Assembly: GCA_944381625.1 (NCBI GenBank)
Contig: CALWLW010000017.1
Coordinates: forward strand, 1 to 64,000
Direction: 5' to 3'
DNA: 64,000 nucleotides
Source of the DNA: an uncultured Lachnoclostridium sp.
GTDB lineage: Bacteria; Bacillota; Clostridia; Lachnospirales; Lachnospiraceae
How positions within the stretch are numbered: position 1 is the first letter of the stretch; every line of letters starts with the position of its first letter. The position numbers were made by a program, and so were the translations under genes. The notes beneath the pieces were generated by a model that had not been told where the DNA came from, ran no database searches, and saw nothing but the letters and a program-made list of their open reading frames with translations. This document shows positions 24,077 to 33,772 of the stretch, piece after piece.

Positions 24077-25717
24077 TTACTGCCTTCTCAGCGTCTCATA
24101 ATTGTATTTATCCGCCTCGCACACATGCTCCGTGCGGATCTGCTGCTCCTGGGAACTGAGAAGCAGGCGGCTGTTTTCCATATAAACGCGCAGATGTTCC
24201 GCCCACTCCCGGAACAGACTGTCGTCGTAGAGAAGCCTCCCCGTCTGCCATTCGAATGTGGAACCGGCGATTCTCACCGGCACGCCGTCCCCGTCCAGCC
24301 GGAACACCTCATAGCCATAGCCGCCGTAATCGTCCCTGTCTTCGATGTACAGGGTCATCAGGTACGCCTGTCCGTCCAGTTCGCCCAGATAAATATTATT
24401 CCAGCCCGCACGCGCGCCCAGGGCCGACATGCTGTACAGCACTTCCCCGCCGGCGGTTCTTACCAGTACGATCCCTCCGTCACCGTCCCCGATATTTCCG
24501 GTATAGGTCTCCAGAATCTCACTGCCTTCCCGATCCGATACATCCGCCTGGGTGGTATCCGCAAGCGTATAATAGGCATCCAGCATGTCTTCTCCGTCAA
24601 GTCCCACAATCTTCGATGCGTCTTCGTACCAGGTATCCGCGCTTATCTCCCGCAGTTCAATCCCATAGGGGTAGTAGGCGCTGGGCAGATACGCTTCCGT
24701 GATCACGCCGTCCTGGAATTTCACATAAATGGGCATCTGCTGGTTCTCATACGCCGGTTCCATCAGGGAGGCAAATTCTTCAAAGGATGCCACACGGTAT
24801 TCCTGGGTGTCCATGGCTTCATTCACCAGAAACAGACAGTCTTCCGAAAATGCAAAGTCTTCCGTCAGTTCTTCCCCCTCCGGGCCGCAGAGCGGATAAT
24901 CCTTTACCGCCCTCTCCTCCTGCGACAGCTTCCTTACTCTCAGCGTATAGATTCCGTCCAGCACGGTTCCATCCGCCATATTGACGGCTTCCAGTTCCGT
25001 TCCTCCTCCGGACAGAGCGTACATGATCACATTGTTGACGCCTTCCTCCCTGTCAGGCTCCCGCGGCTTTTCCTCTGACACAGAACAGGTCAGGCCAAAT
25101 CCATACCCGCTCAGAAACAGCTCCGTCTGCTCCCGGTCAAATTCCACCCAGGCCTGTTCCATTTCTTCGTTCAGTCCCTGAAGGGGCGTCAGCGCAAACC
25201 GCTCCCCTTTCAGACCGTTTCCATCACCGTTCAGATAAAAATCCAGCCAGACGCCGGGCTCCAGGATATCTCCGTCCTTCCCCTGGATCATGCCTGCGGG
25301 AAAAGCGAGATGGTACACATCCCCGCCTGCATATTCCAGCGCAAAAGGCCCCCTTCCCATGACTTCGATCTTTTCCGCCGCATGGTCAAACTGCCCCGGC
25401 CAGGTCTCCATAATCCCCACATCCTCCACGAAGGTGAGCCGCACCAGGTCTCCGGTCTCCAGGCCGTCAAAATCCGTCAGTTCTATATACGGTTCTATCC
25501 TTTTGGCTTCCGGAATCTCTACCTCGCCCATCCCGGGCAGAACGATCACCTGGCGTCCGTCTCCCGATTCCGCTTCGTCCGTGTCTGCCACAATTCCGTA
25601 TAAAATTGCCGAACTCCCCCTGTCCACCACCGGGTTCCAGAGCGGAAAAAGGATGAGCAGGGCGCAAAAAAGCGCCGCGCCCACCCCTGTCAATATTTTC
25701 CCTGCATGCTTTCTCAT
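24077..25717 (-). CDS. Membrane-anchored extracytoplasmic protein of unknown function
   Basis: I do not recognise the family. ATG 25717 (MRKHAGKILTGVGAALFCALL) has GGGAGGGG upstream and is preferred to 25744. The 546-residue product has one N-terminal membrane helix (about residues 7-26) and a long, acidic, beta-rich outer part (GDLVRLTFVEDVGIMETWPGQFD, YHLAFPAGMIQGKDGDILEPGV, YLGELDGQAYLMTLYIEDRDDYGGYGYEVF). No catalytic motif or cell-wall signal is visible. It stands alone, 86 bases after the MATE gene on the same strand. Confidence 0.7.
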   Translation of the reverse strand: MRKHAGKILTGVGAALFCALLILFPLWNPVVDRGSSAILYGIVADTDEAESGDGRQVIVLPGMGEVEIPEAKRIEPYIELTDFDGLETGDLVRLTFVEDVGIMETWPGQFDHAAEKIEVMGRGPFALEYAGGDVYHLAFPAGMIQGKDGDILEPGVWLDFYLNGDGNGLKGERFALTPLQGLNEEMEQAWVEFDREQTELFLSGYGFGLTCSVSEEKPREPDREEGVNNVIMYALSGGGTELEAVNMADGTVLDGIYTLRVRKLSQEERAVKDYPLCGPEGEELTEDFAFSEDCLFLVNEAMDTQEYRVASFEEFASLMEPAYENQQMPIYVKFQDGVITEAYLPSAYYPYGIELREISADTWYEDASKIVGLDGEDMLDAYYTLADTTQADVSDREGSEILETYTGNIGDGDGGIVLVRTAGGEVLYSMSALGARAGWNNIYLGELDGQAYLMTLYIEDRDDYGGYGYEVFRLDGDGVPVRIAGSTFEWQTGRLLYDDSLFREWAEHLRVYMENSRLLLSSQEQQIRTEHVCEADKYNYETLRRQ

Positions 25718-25803
25718 ACCGTACCCCTCCCATTCTGCCGCCATGTTTTATGCCATCATTGTAGCAGAAAGACCGTACTTTGGAAAGCGCCGCTTTTGAC
25801 TGC

Positions 25804-27135
25804 TCACGCATAATGATATTTCCTGCGGTTCCCCGCCAAAAATGCTAAAGATACAAAAAACGCAAGGATCTCCGCCACCGTTATGGAATACCAGATCCCG
25901 TCCAAACCCAGAAATACAGGAAGGGCCAGCACCGACGCGACCTGGAACACAAGCGTCCGCAGGAAAGAGATGGCCGCCGATACGCCGCCGTTGTTCAGCG
26001 CGGTAAAAAATGACGACGCGAAAATATTCACACCGGCCAACACAAACGAAAAAGCGAACATCCGGAAAGCGTGCTTGGTCATTTCAAACAGCTCCGTATC
26101 ATACCCCACAAACACCTGGGAGAGCGGACCTGCCAGCACCCATGCGGCGGCGGTCATGATTACCCCCGCAATGCTCACGGCGGTCAGGCTCTTTTTCAGC
26201 AGATTCTTCAGTTCCTCATGGTTGCGCGCGCCGTAATGGTAGCTGATGATGGGCGCGGTTCCAATGGTATACCCGATAAAAATTGCCATAAAAATAAACT
26301 GCACATACATAATCGTGCCATATGCCGCCACGCCGTTCTCCCCCGCGAACCGCAGAAGCTGAAAATTATAGATCACACTGATCAGGGAAGAAGAGATGTT
26401 GCTCATAAGCTCTGACGAACCGTTGGCGCAGGCCCGCAGCAGGGCTCCTCCCTCCATCTTTGCTTTTCTCAGGCGCAGGCGGCTGTCATTGGGCCGGATA
26501 AAATAAAGGAAGGGAAGCAGGCCTCCCACACATTGCCCTATCCCGGTGGCGATGGCCGCCCCGGCCACGCCCCATTCAAAACCGACCATAAACAGCGCGT
26601 CCAGAACCATGTTCGTGACGCCGGCCGCCGCCGTCACCGCAAGGCCCAGCTTTGGCTTCTCCGCCGCAGCCAGGAAGGTCTGGAATACATTCTGCAGCAT
26701 GAACGCGGTGTTGAACAGCAGGACGATTCTGCCGTAAATCACGCAGTCTTCGATCATGGATTCTTTCGCGCCCAGCAGATAAGAAATGGGACGCATGAAT
26801 ATCACGCCTGCAACGGTAAGCAGGACGCCCAGAATCACCGTCAGTTTTATCATCATGGTAAAATACCGGTCCGCCTTTTCCTGTTCGCCCTCTCCCAGCG
26901 TCTTGGCCACCAGGGCACTTCCGCCGGTTCCGATCATAAATCCCACGCCGCCCATGATCATGATAAACGGCATGACAAGATTGATGGCCGCAAAGGGGAT
27001 CTTCCCCACATAGTTGGAGACAAAAAATCCGTCCACCACTCCGTAGATGGAGGTAAATATCATCATCATAATCGGCGGAAAACAAAACGAAAACAATTTT
27101 TTATAAGTAAAATGGCTGGATAATTGAATACTCAT
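25804..27135 (-). CDS. MATE-family efflux transporter
   Basis: The 443-residue protein has 12 predicted membrane segments and MATE features (SIYGVVDGFFVSNYVGKIPFAAINL, GGVGFMIGTGGSALVAKTLGEG, GFEWGVAGAAIATGIGQ, YTIGTAPIISYHYGARN). These pumps export drugs or metabolites using an Na+ or H+ gradient. It follows a MarR regulator gene with 12 bases between them and is expected to be derepressed by a MarR ligand. Confidence 0.93.
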   Translation of the reverse strand: MSIQLSSHFTYKKLFSFCFPPIMMMIFTSIYGVVDGFFVSNYVGKIPFAAINLVMPFIMIMGGVGFMIGTGGSALVAKTLGEGEQEKADRYFTMMIKLTVILGVLLTVAGVIFMRPISYLLGAKESMIEDCVIYGRIVLLFNTAFMLQNVFQTFLAAAEKPKLGLAVTAAAGVTNMVLDALFMVGFEWGVAGAAIATGIGQCVGGLLPFLYFIRPNDSRLRLRKAKMEGGALLRACANGSSELMSNISSSLISVIYNFQLLRFAGENGVAAYGTIMYVQFIFMAIFIGYTIGTAPIISYHYGARNHEELKNLLKKSLTAVSIAGVIMTAAAWVLAGPLSQVFVGYDTELFEMTKHAFRMFAFSFVLAGVNIFASSFFTALNNGGVSAAISFLRTLVFQVASVLALPVFLGLDGIWYSITVAEILAFFVSLAFLAGNRRKYHYA

Positions 27136-27147
27136 ATTTTAGTTCTC

Positions 27148-27609
27148 TCATCCTTTCTTCCCCTTTTCCGGGTGTACGATTTCATCGTATCCCGCCTGCA
27201 GCCGGCCGCTGAAATATTCCAGCGCTTCCACAAATTCCGGGGAAAATTTTTGCAGGGTATCCATCATGGCCTGTTCCTCTGCACGGTAGATGCCGTTCAG
27301 CAGACTGCCCGCATGCTCCCGGCCTTTTTCCGTCAGCACAATCATTTTTTCCTTTGCGTGCTGCTCTCCGGTAAACGCAGCATATCCGTCGGATATCATA
27401 TTCTTGACAATGGAATTAATGGTCGTACGGGGAATCAGCCATTCGTCGCTGATCTCTTTCTGCGAATGAGGCATTCCGTCGTCCAGGGCATAGAGAAAAG
27501 CCAGCGCGTTTTCATTGATTCCATAATATTTTGCCAGCAGATAGTATGCGCCGTCCATCTTATTTATGGCCAGCATGATGCGCCGTATGATCTTATAATT
27601 CTCATCCAT
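27148..27609 (-). CDS. MarR-family repressor of the MATE gene
   Basis: The 153-residue protein has a winged HTH (LLAKYYGINENALAFLYAL, HSQKEISDEWLIPRTTINSIVKNMISDGYAAFTGEQHAKEKMIVLTEKGREHA) with the wing rich in Lys. ATG 27609 is chosen because AAAGGAGGG lies upstream. Two near-identical palindromes overlap its promoter, showing self-regulation. It is cotranscribed with the MATE pump. Confidence 0.92.
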   Translation of the reverse strand: MDENYKIIRRIMLAINKMDGAYYLLAKYYGINENALAFLYALDDGMPHSQKEISDEWLIPRTTINSIVKNMISDGYAAFTGEQHAKEKMIVLTEKGREHAGSLLNGIYRAEEQAMMDTLQKFSPEFVEALEYFSGRLQAGYDEIVHPEKGKKG

Positions 27610-27628
27610 AAGAATCCCTCCTTTTTTC

Positions 27629-27677
27629 AATACGAAATCGTATTACGCATTATAATACGATTTCGTATTAAAGTCAA
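27629..27677 (-). promoter_or_regulatory. MarR promoter with two operators
   Basis: On the minus strand TTGACT (27672-27677), 17 bases and TATAAT (27649-27654). The palindrome AATACGA-2-TCGTATT occurs at 27654-27669, filling the spacer, and again at 27629-27644, downstream of the -10. Centres are 25 bp apart. A bound repressor would block polymerase directly. Confidence 0.92.
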
Positions 27678-27733
27678 CAGGAGTTTTCAAAAATTGATCT
27701 CTGTCCGCTCCCTGTCTGTAAAGCATAAAAAAT

Positions 27734-27763
27734 CCGGGAGGCTCTCATAAGAGAACCTCCCGG
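27734..27763 (-). terminator. Intrinsic terminator of the 27851-28372 gene
   Basis: CCGGGAGG and CCTCCCGG pair, with an inner TCTC/GAGA step, followed on the minus strand by ATTTTTT. Confidence 0.85.
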
Positions 27764-27850
27764 TCATTCAATAGTTTTTACTGACAATCCGTAAAAACTT
27801 CTGAAATTTGAGAACTTTTTACTGGATGAGGAGCCGTTCCTTCGGTGGCA

Positions 27851-28372
27851 CTATGTATGCCCGCGCCCACTGCAATTTGGCTGCTCTGGAAGACAACGCC
27901 AGATCTCTACGATCTCACAATATGTATGAGGATGTTCAGGATATTTTTCATTTAGTTCCAACTGTGCGGTCACAGCCGCTCTATAAGATGGTAGTAAGCC
28001 GTATTTGTTAAGCGCCGCATAATCTATGGAATCAAATTCAGCGCCGCAATTAGTTATGGCGCTTATACTCGAAAAAACATCCACCAAATCATACCCGCAA
28101 AATTCAAACCGATCTTCTTGTCCCAATTTAACACTAGGCTCTATTTCAGGACGCACAATGACCGCAAGTAACTGCTCATTCTTTTGGAGTAATTCTATTC
28201 CTGTTCCTTCCACTTCTTTTAATTCCATCAGCCCGCAGTCAAACGTGACTAATTCTTTGGCTTTAATTTTTCCGCGGTTAAATTTCTGTAAATTCTTATT
28301 GTTCATACATCTGTCCGATTGGAAATACCGGACCACGCCAAATATATCCCCTTGAAGCATTGTGATTGCCAT
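27851..28372 (-). CDS. Hypothetical protein
   Basis: The 173-residue protein has no recognised family. It begins MAITMLQGDIFGVVRYFQSD; an internal Met at residue 5 is an alternative start. The body is soluble and acidic, with strands and helices mixed (FDCGLMELKEVEGTGIELLQ, FEFCGYDLVDVFSSISAITNCG). It has its own terminator downstream, which supports a real transcript. Its promoter is not clear. Confidence 0.55.
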   Translation of the reverse strand: MAITMLQGDIFGVVRYFQSDRCMNNKNLQKFNRGKIKAKELVTFDCGLMELKEVEGTGIELLQKNEQLLAVIVRPEIEPSVKLGQEDRFEFCGYDLVDVFSSISAITNCGAEFDSIDYAALNKYGLLPSYRAAVTAQLELNEKYPEHPHTYCEIVEIWRCLPEQPNCSGRGHT

Positions 28373-28707
28373 ATTTCACTCTCCGATTTACACGCCATTT
28401 TCCAGTATATTGGAATTGCATTTTGAGATTGCGCCGGACTTCTCTGGACGCCATCTACCTTCACAGCTTGATTATGTCTCTTTTTCATCCTACCACAATT
28501 CCTCACGCACGAAAATATTAACTTCCCGCGGCTCCCTCCCCCTGCGGTATACGGAATCTGCACCCATACCTCCCTGCCAGGCTCCCTCAAACTGTATGTT
28601 TCTCCACAATAACTTCACATTCCTGTGCTATACTCTGAAACAGTAAGGATTTATATGATGTATTTGAAAATCATGCTTTACGCAATATATTTTAAAGGTG
28701 AAGACTT
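28373..28707. other. Intergenic region before the two-component genes
   Basis: No gene is supported. An extended -10 (TGC then TATACT at 28629-28634) with a poor -35 may drive the response regulator gene 75 bases downstream. AAGGTG precedes its ATG. Confidence 0.4.
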
Positions 28708-29382
28708 ATGAGACGTATCTTAATTGTGGAAGACGAACCGGATATCCAGGAGCTGCTCTGCGCCTATCTGAGAGAAGCCGGCTATGAGACTGCCGTGGCC
28801 GGGGACGGCGTGACCGCCCTTTCCCTGTTCCAGAGCCAGTCCTTCGACCTGGTGCTGCTGGATCTGATGCTGCCCAGGATCGACGGCTTTGGGGTATGCG
28901 AACTGATCCGCCGCCAGTCCCAGGTGCCGATCCTGATGCTCACGGCCCTGGAAGGGGAAGAACACCAGCTCCGGGGATTTGATCTGAATATTGACGATTA
29001 TGTAACAAAACCCTTTTCCATGCCCGTCCTGCTCCAGAAGATCCGCGTGATCCTCCGCCGGAGCGCGGGTTCGGAGCCGGAAGCGGAGAGCTGTCTGCGC
29101 TACCGGGATCTGACCCTCCGTCCGGATACCCGGGAGGTGACGGTGAACGGCCGCCCGCTGGAGCTGACCGCGAGGGAATTCGACCTGCTCCATACCTTTC
29201 TAAGCTCGCCGGGGCGCGTGTTTACCAGGGAGATGCTGCTCTCCAGGCTGTGGGGTTACGATTTCTACGGGGACGAACGCGTGGTGGACAGCCACATTAA
29301 AAATCTCCGGCACAAACTGGAACGGGACTATATTGAGACAGTAAGGGGGGTGGGCTACCGTGCGGCAAAAGAAAATCTCTGA
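28708..29382 (+). CDS. OmpR-family response regulator
   Basis: The 224-residue protein has a receiver domain with acidic pair VEDEPD, phospho-acceptor Asp in FDLVLLDLMLPRIDG and switch Lys in YVTKPFS. The winged-helix effector domain follows (ELTAREFDLLHTFLSSPGRVFTREMLLSRLWGYDFYGDERVVDSHIKNLRHKLE). It overlaps the sensor kinase start by 23 bases. It may control the convergent ABC operon that ends 39 bases beyond the kinase; this is inferred from position. Confidence 0.94.
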   Translation: MRRILIVEDEPDIQELLCAYLREAGYETAVAGDGVTALSLFQSQSFDLVLLDLMLPRIDGFGVCELIRRQSQVPILMLTALEGEEHQLRGFDLNIDDYVTKPFSMPVLLQKIRVILRRSAGSEPEAESCLRYRDLTLRPDTREVTVNGRPLELTAREFDLLHTFLSSPGRVFTREMLLSRLWGYDFYGDERVVDSHIKNLRHKLERDYIETVRGVGYRAAKENL

Positions 29383-30841
29383 GAGCCTGACCGCCCGCAT
29401 ATTTCTCATGACTGTTTTTATCCTGCTCTGCGCCGGAGGCATTACCTTTGGCCTCATCGCCTGGGCCACGCCCAGCACCTATACTTCCGTGGTCAACGAC
29501 GAACTGGCCCGGCAGGTCAGTTCCCTCACGGACCGCCTCTTTGGAACCTCTCCGGAGGACTGCGGAGCTTTGCTGGATGAATTTATCCGCACCTCCGGCG
29601 CCAGCGTGATGCTCCTGGGCCCGGACGGACAGCCCGTGGACACAGGTTCCCGGCTTGCCATCCAGTCTGTCTATGAAGACGACTCCGTCGTCGTGACGGC
29701 CACAAAAATTTCATCCGTCACCTGCGCGCCCGGCCAGGCTCTGACAGAAAGCGCAGTAACCGTCACCATGTCCGAAGAAAGCACCATGGTCACGGACGTA
29801 TGGTTCCCCGGTTCGGATGATCCTTACGCGCTCTATGTAACGCCTCCCGTGAAGGCGGAAAATCTGGCCGTACGGGCGCTGGTCCAGATGGCGCCGTGGC
29901 TGCTGCTGGTTCTGCTTGTCTTTTCTCTGCTGTGCTCCCTGGTCTATTCCCGGTACATCACCCGCCCCATCGTGCGGCTCAGCGGCATTGCGGGCAGGAT
30001 GGCCGAGCTGGATTTTCAATGGGAATGCGGGGAAAGCCGCCGGGATGAGATCGGCAGGCTGGGACGGAGCCTGGATCAGATGGCCCGCAGGCTCTCCTCT
30101 GCCCTGACAGAGCTGGAAGCCGCCAACCATGCCCTTCGGGGGGAGATGGAACAGGAGCGGGAGCTGGAACGCCAGCGGACTGCGTTTTTCTCCGCGGCCT
30201 CCCATGAACTGAAGACGCCGGTAACCATCCTGAAGGGACAGCTCTCCGGCATGCTGGAAGGGGTGGACGTCTACCGGGACCGGGACAAATACCTGCTTCG
30301 TTCCCTTCAGGTGACGGGCCGTATGGAGAAACTCATCCAGGAACTGCTGGCGGTCTCCCGCATGGAGACCGGGGCGGCAGACGTCCACGGAGAATCCCTG
30401 GATCTGGCCGTCCTGATGGAACGGCAGATCTCACTCTACGCCGATCTTCTGGAACAGCGGGAGCAGCGCCTGACCGCTTCGCTGACGCCGGGAATCTCCG
30501 TCTTCGGAGATCCTGCCCTACTGGGCAAAGCCGTGGGGAATCTGCTCTCCAACGCCTCGCTCTATTCTCCCCAGGGGGCGGATATCCGGATCTGGTGCGG
30601 CATACAGCAGAACCGCCCTGTGCTGACGGTGGAAAATACCGGCGTCCATATCAGCGAGGCCGCGCTGCCCCATCTTTTCGAGGCATTTTACCGGGAAGAG
30701 GGCTCCCGGAACCGCAGTACCGGCGGAAGCGGCCTGGGCCTCTATCTGGCGCGGATGATTCTGGAGCGGCATGGAGCCTCCTGCGAGATCCAGAATACGG
30801 AGCAGGGCGTGATGGCGTCGGTGTACTTTCCGGAATCGTGA
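29360..30841 (+). CDS. Sensor histidine kinase
   Basis: The 493-residue kinase starts at GTG inside the regulator gene. It has a first membrane helix (IFLMTVFILLCAGGITFGLIAW), an outer sensor region of about 140 residues, and a second helix (MAPWLLLVLLVFSLLCSLVY). A HAMP linker, H-box FSAASHELKTPVTILKG, N-box GKAVGNLLSNASLYS and G-box STGGSGLGLYLARM follow. It is complete. The signal is unknown. Confidence 0.94.
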   Translation: MRQKKISESLTARIFLMTVFILLCAGGITFGLIAWATPSTYTSVVNDELARQVSSLTDRLFGTSPEDCGALLDEFIRTSGASVMLLGPDGQPVDTGSRLAIQSVYEDDSVVVTATKISSVTCAPGQALTESAVTVTMSEESTMVTDVWFPGSDDPYALYVTPPVKAENLAVRALVQMAPWLLLVLLVFSLLCSLVYSRYITRPIVRLSGIAGRMAELDFQWECGESRRDEIGRLGRSLDQMARRLSSALTELEAANHALRGEMEQERELERQRTAFFSAASHELKTPVTILKGQLSGMLEGVDVYRDRDKYLLRSLQVTGRMEKLIQELLAVSRMETGAADVHGESLDLAVLMERQISLYADLLEQREQRLTASLTPGISVFGDPALLGKAVGNLLSNASLYSPQGADIRIWCGIQQNRPVLTVENTGVHISEAALPHLFEAFYREEGSRNRSTGGSGLGLYLARMILERHGASCEIQNTEQGVMASVYFPES

Positions 30842-30879
30842 ATCATGGCCGGCCCGCCGGAGGGCGGGACACGGCTGAT

Positions 30880-31590
30880 TTACTGACTCCCTTCAGCAAC
30901 GGATACCGCCAGCAGCGCGGCTCCGGCCAGGCACAGAAGGACCTGGGCGGCTATGACGGCCGCTGGCAGGGAGAACACCGGGTCCAGCCCATTCAGGGTC
31001 AGGGGATATTCCGTGAAAAACGTCCCATTCCAAAGCCCCAGCGCCTCCGGAATCGGCAGTACCCTGCACAGCAGGGGCAGAAGCATCCAGGGATAGACCA
31101 GCCAGGCGCGCAGCCTGCCCAGGAACCATCCGCTTCCCAGCGCAAAGACCAGCGGGGGAACCAGCGTGGCCAACGAGGGAAGCAGAAGCCCGCCCCATTG
31201 CCGCCAGCCAAAATAGTAGCCGTAGAAGGCAGCCGCTCCCCCGGCGCAGGCCAGAGCCAGCAAAGCAGTCCCGGCCAGGGCGGCGGCGCACCGGGCCAGC
31301 GCATACCTCCCGGGAGATATGGGCGCAGCATCTGTGAGCGCCGCCGCCCGCCGGGCTCTGCCCGACGTAAAGAAAGTAAGGAAAAAGAGGCTTCCGATCC
31401 AGAGCAGGGGCAGCATACGGCCCAGATAATCCCCATAGCTCCAGGGAGAAAAGGGCGCGGTATGGGCAACGCCCCGGATGGTCATATGACTCAGTACCTG
31501 CCAGCCATAAAACAGAAACACCGGCAAAAACCCCGCAAAAAATTTATTCCACAACAACCGTCTGCATTCATATCGAAATATTTTCGTCAA
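30880..31590 (-). CDS. ABC-2 type permease, short form
   Basis: The 236-residue protein has about six hydrophobic segments (FFAGFLPVFLFYGWQVL, YLGRMLPLLWIGSLFFLTFF, ALARCAAALAGTALLALACAGG, WLVYPWMLLPLLCRVLPI). It is the last gene of a three-gene ABC set and overlaps the preceding permease-peptidase gene by 23 bases. It is a probable half of the membrane channel. Confidence 0.78.
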   Translation of the reverse strand: MTKIFRYECRRLLWNKFFAGFLPVFLFYGWQVLSHMTIRGVAHTAPFSPWSYGDYLGRMLPLLWIGSLFFLTFFTSGRARRAAALTDAAPISPGRYALARCAAALAGTALLALACAGGAAAFYGYYFGWRQWGGLLLPSLATLVPPLVFALGSGWFLGRLRAWLVYPWMLLPLLCRVLPIPEALGLWNGTFFTEYPLTLNGLDPVFSLPAAVIAAQVLLCLAGAALLAVSVAEGSQ

Positions 31591-33772
31591 GATTCAGATC
31601 CTCCCCGTCAAGCCCGCAGGCATCTAAAAATTCCTGATAAGTCAGATAAGGGTACATGGGATCCAGTTCCCGGTTGAACAGTCCGTTCAAAATCCGGTCC
31701 ATGGCCTCCTCCCCTCCCACCAGCCGCTCCGCTTTCAGAATCTTCAGCGGCATCTCGCAGTATTGCCTCACATACATCAGGTTGTTTGTAATCTCCAGCT
31801 GCCGCTCCTCCGGCAGCATCTCCAGATATTCCGGATGGCGGACATAAAAATCCAGATAATAATCGTCCACCGCCCGCCGCCACTGTTCCACATAATTTTT
31901 TCGGGCGTACTCTTCACCGTAGAGTTCCTTGACAATGCGATAGGTGGTATAGACGGTCAGGCCCTCGGCAGACCAGAGTTCCGATCCATCCCCCGTGTCA
32001 AACATATTTCCCAGTCCCCACCATTGATGCACCAGTTCATGAATCATCACCTCTCCGGCGGCGGCTCCCTTGCCGCTGTCGTTCAGATTTGCGGCCGTAA
32101 AATCCGCCTCGTCCAGCAGGCTGGCCCCATCCACGGCATAGCCGCCTCCGGCCGTCCGGCTCTGGATCAGCTTCAGGGTTTCGCCCGTTCCAAAAGAGAG
32201 CGCTCCGTAATGCTCCGTACAATAATCCGCCACTGCTTTCACCGCTTCCACTGCTCCTGCGGCTTCCATGACTTCCTGATGTTTCCGGCCATAGTACAGT
32301 TCTATGGTAATGCCCCCGGCTTCTATATCCTCACGGATGTAATCACCGGCATAGAGAATGCCCCCGGTGCTGTTGTATCTGTAACGCCAGGTGGCCGTGC
32401 CGTCTTCATGCACCGCCGCCAGTTCCGCCTCACTGGAACAAAAGGGAATGACGGTCATGGATACAGGCAGCGTAATCTCAATGACAGCCGGATACATCCC
32501 CTCATCCGGCAGCACGTTCATCAAACGTGGCGCGAGGCTGGCATTCTCCAGGCAGAGATAGCCGGCGCTGATCTCTGCATGCCCCTGCATGGTGGAGGTA
32601 CTGCGGCTCTCCTGGGGAAATCCGCCGTATTCCACCGCCACTTCCGCCTGCGCTTCCGCGGGCAGGGTGATCTCCAGCATGGCCTCATTGAATTCTTGAT
32701 AACTGCTGACCTGGAAAGGCGCCTCTTCCTCATTGATCCGGACCGAAGAGACGGTATAGCCGGGCGTCACGCCAAAGGCCGCTGTCTGTTCCCGGCCGGA
32801 AGCATTCTGGAACTGATAGACCGCCCGGCCGGCCACTGTGCCTGCGTCCGTATCTGGAAACACCTGGGCGGAGCGTCCGGTACAGACCACGCCTTCCGCA
32901 TAGGGAATCTCATAAAAGTCCATAACTGTCAGATCCGGATTGCTGTGATCCACAAAAGGCTGGGCCACATAGGCCGCGGAGGCGGCGGCCAATAATGCCA
33001 GGGCGACGGCCGGACGGTAAATCCGCCGCGCGCTCCGGGCCAGGGATCCCAAAAGCCCTTTTCCATACTGCCGGATGCAGAGCCAGGACGCCGCCCACAA
33101 TCCGGCAAGCGCCGCCAGCCAGGTCAGGCGCATATAGGCAACGGAACGGAAGATACGGAAATTGGTGAAATCATCGGACAGCGCCCACACGCAGGGATTC
33201 AGCCAGCAGAGCTGCCAGTTCCCCGCCCAAACCGTCAGGCTCAGCCCGGCAAAAGCGGCAAACAGCACCAGGGACAGATCAGCCCGATGGGTAAACTGAC
33301 AGGCCGAAGCCGCGGCAAGGACCGCCAGCGGCAGAGCAAGGCCCATGAACAAAAGGTAGGCCAGGACATAATCCGTCCCGCTGAACACTGCCCCCACAAG
33401 CTGCCAGGTCACAGGCAGCCAGACCAGCATGGTAAGGGCCAGCGCCGCGGCCGCCGCAGCCAGCAGGGCCATAAGGCGCGCCAGCGCCATGCTCATGGGC
33501 GATACGGCCGCGTTCATGAGCATATCCATGCGGCTCCGGCTGACCCGATCCAGTTCATAGATGCTCAGCAATCCGAACAGAATGCCGGCGGCCGCGCCGC
33601 CGGCCATGGCAGGATTGGCAAGATACACAGAATGCATGGTACTGGCCGTGGCCGGGCAGAAGAACGTCAGTCCCGCCGCGGGTGAGAGAACGGTCAGCAA
33701 AACCGTCAGCCAGGTCAGGCGGCTCTGCAGAAGCCGTTTCAGTTCCAGAAAAAACATCCGTAAAATTTTCAT
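31568..33772 (-). CDS. ABC-2 permease fused to an M1-like (gluzincin) metallopeptidase
   Basis: The open frame reaches 34039, but ATG 33772 overlaps the ATPase stop (ATGA) and gives MKILRMFFLELKRLLQ, 734 residues. The first 330 or so residues hold six to seven membrane helices. The outer C-terminal part has an Ig-like lead (YQFQNASGREQTAAFGVTPGYTV) and the M1 zinc site HELVHQWWG (near residue 578) with the following Glu in LWSAEGLTVY about 20 residues on, close to the HExxH-18-E spacing. Such permease-aminopeptidase fusions are known in bacteria, but their substrates are not. The peptidase would face outward. Confidence 0.85.
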   Translation of the reverse strand: MKILRMFFLELKRLLQSRLTWLTVLLTVLSPAAGLTFFCPATASTMHSVYLANPAMAGGAAAGILFGLLSIYELDRVSRSRMDMLMNAAVSPMSMALARLMALLAAAAAALALTMLVWLPVTWQLVGAVFSGTDYVLAYLLFMGLALPLAVLAAASACQFTHRADLSLVLFAAFAGLSLTVWAGNWQLCWLNPCVWALSDDFTNFRIFRSVAYMRLTWLAALAGLWAASWLCIRQYGKGLLGSLARSARRIYRPAVALALLAAASAAYVAQPFVDHSNPDLTVMDFYEIPYAEGVVCTGRSAQVFPDTDAGTVAGRAVYQFQNASGREQTAAFGVTPGYTVSSVRINEEEAPFQVSSYQEFNEAMLEITLPAEAQAEVAVEYGGFPQESRSTSTMQGHAEISAGYLCLENASLAPRLMNVLPDEGMYPAVIEITLPVSMTVIPFCSSEAELAAVHEDGTATWRYRYNSTGGILYAGDYIREDIEAGGITIELYYGRKHQEVMEAAGAVEAVKAVADYCTEHYGALSFGTGETLKLIQSRTAGGGYAVDGASLLDEADFTAANLNDSGKGAAAGEVMIHELVHQWWGLGNMFDTGDGSELWSAEGLTVYTTYRIVKELYGEEYARKNYVEQWRRAVDDYYLDFYVRHPEYLEMLPEERQLEITNNLMYVRQYCEMPLKILKAERLVGGEEAMDRILNGLFNRELDPMYPYLTYQEFLDACGLDGEDLNLDENISI

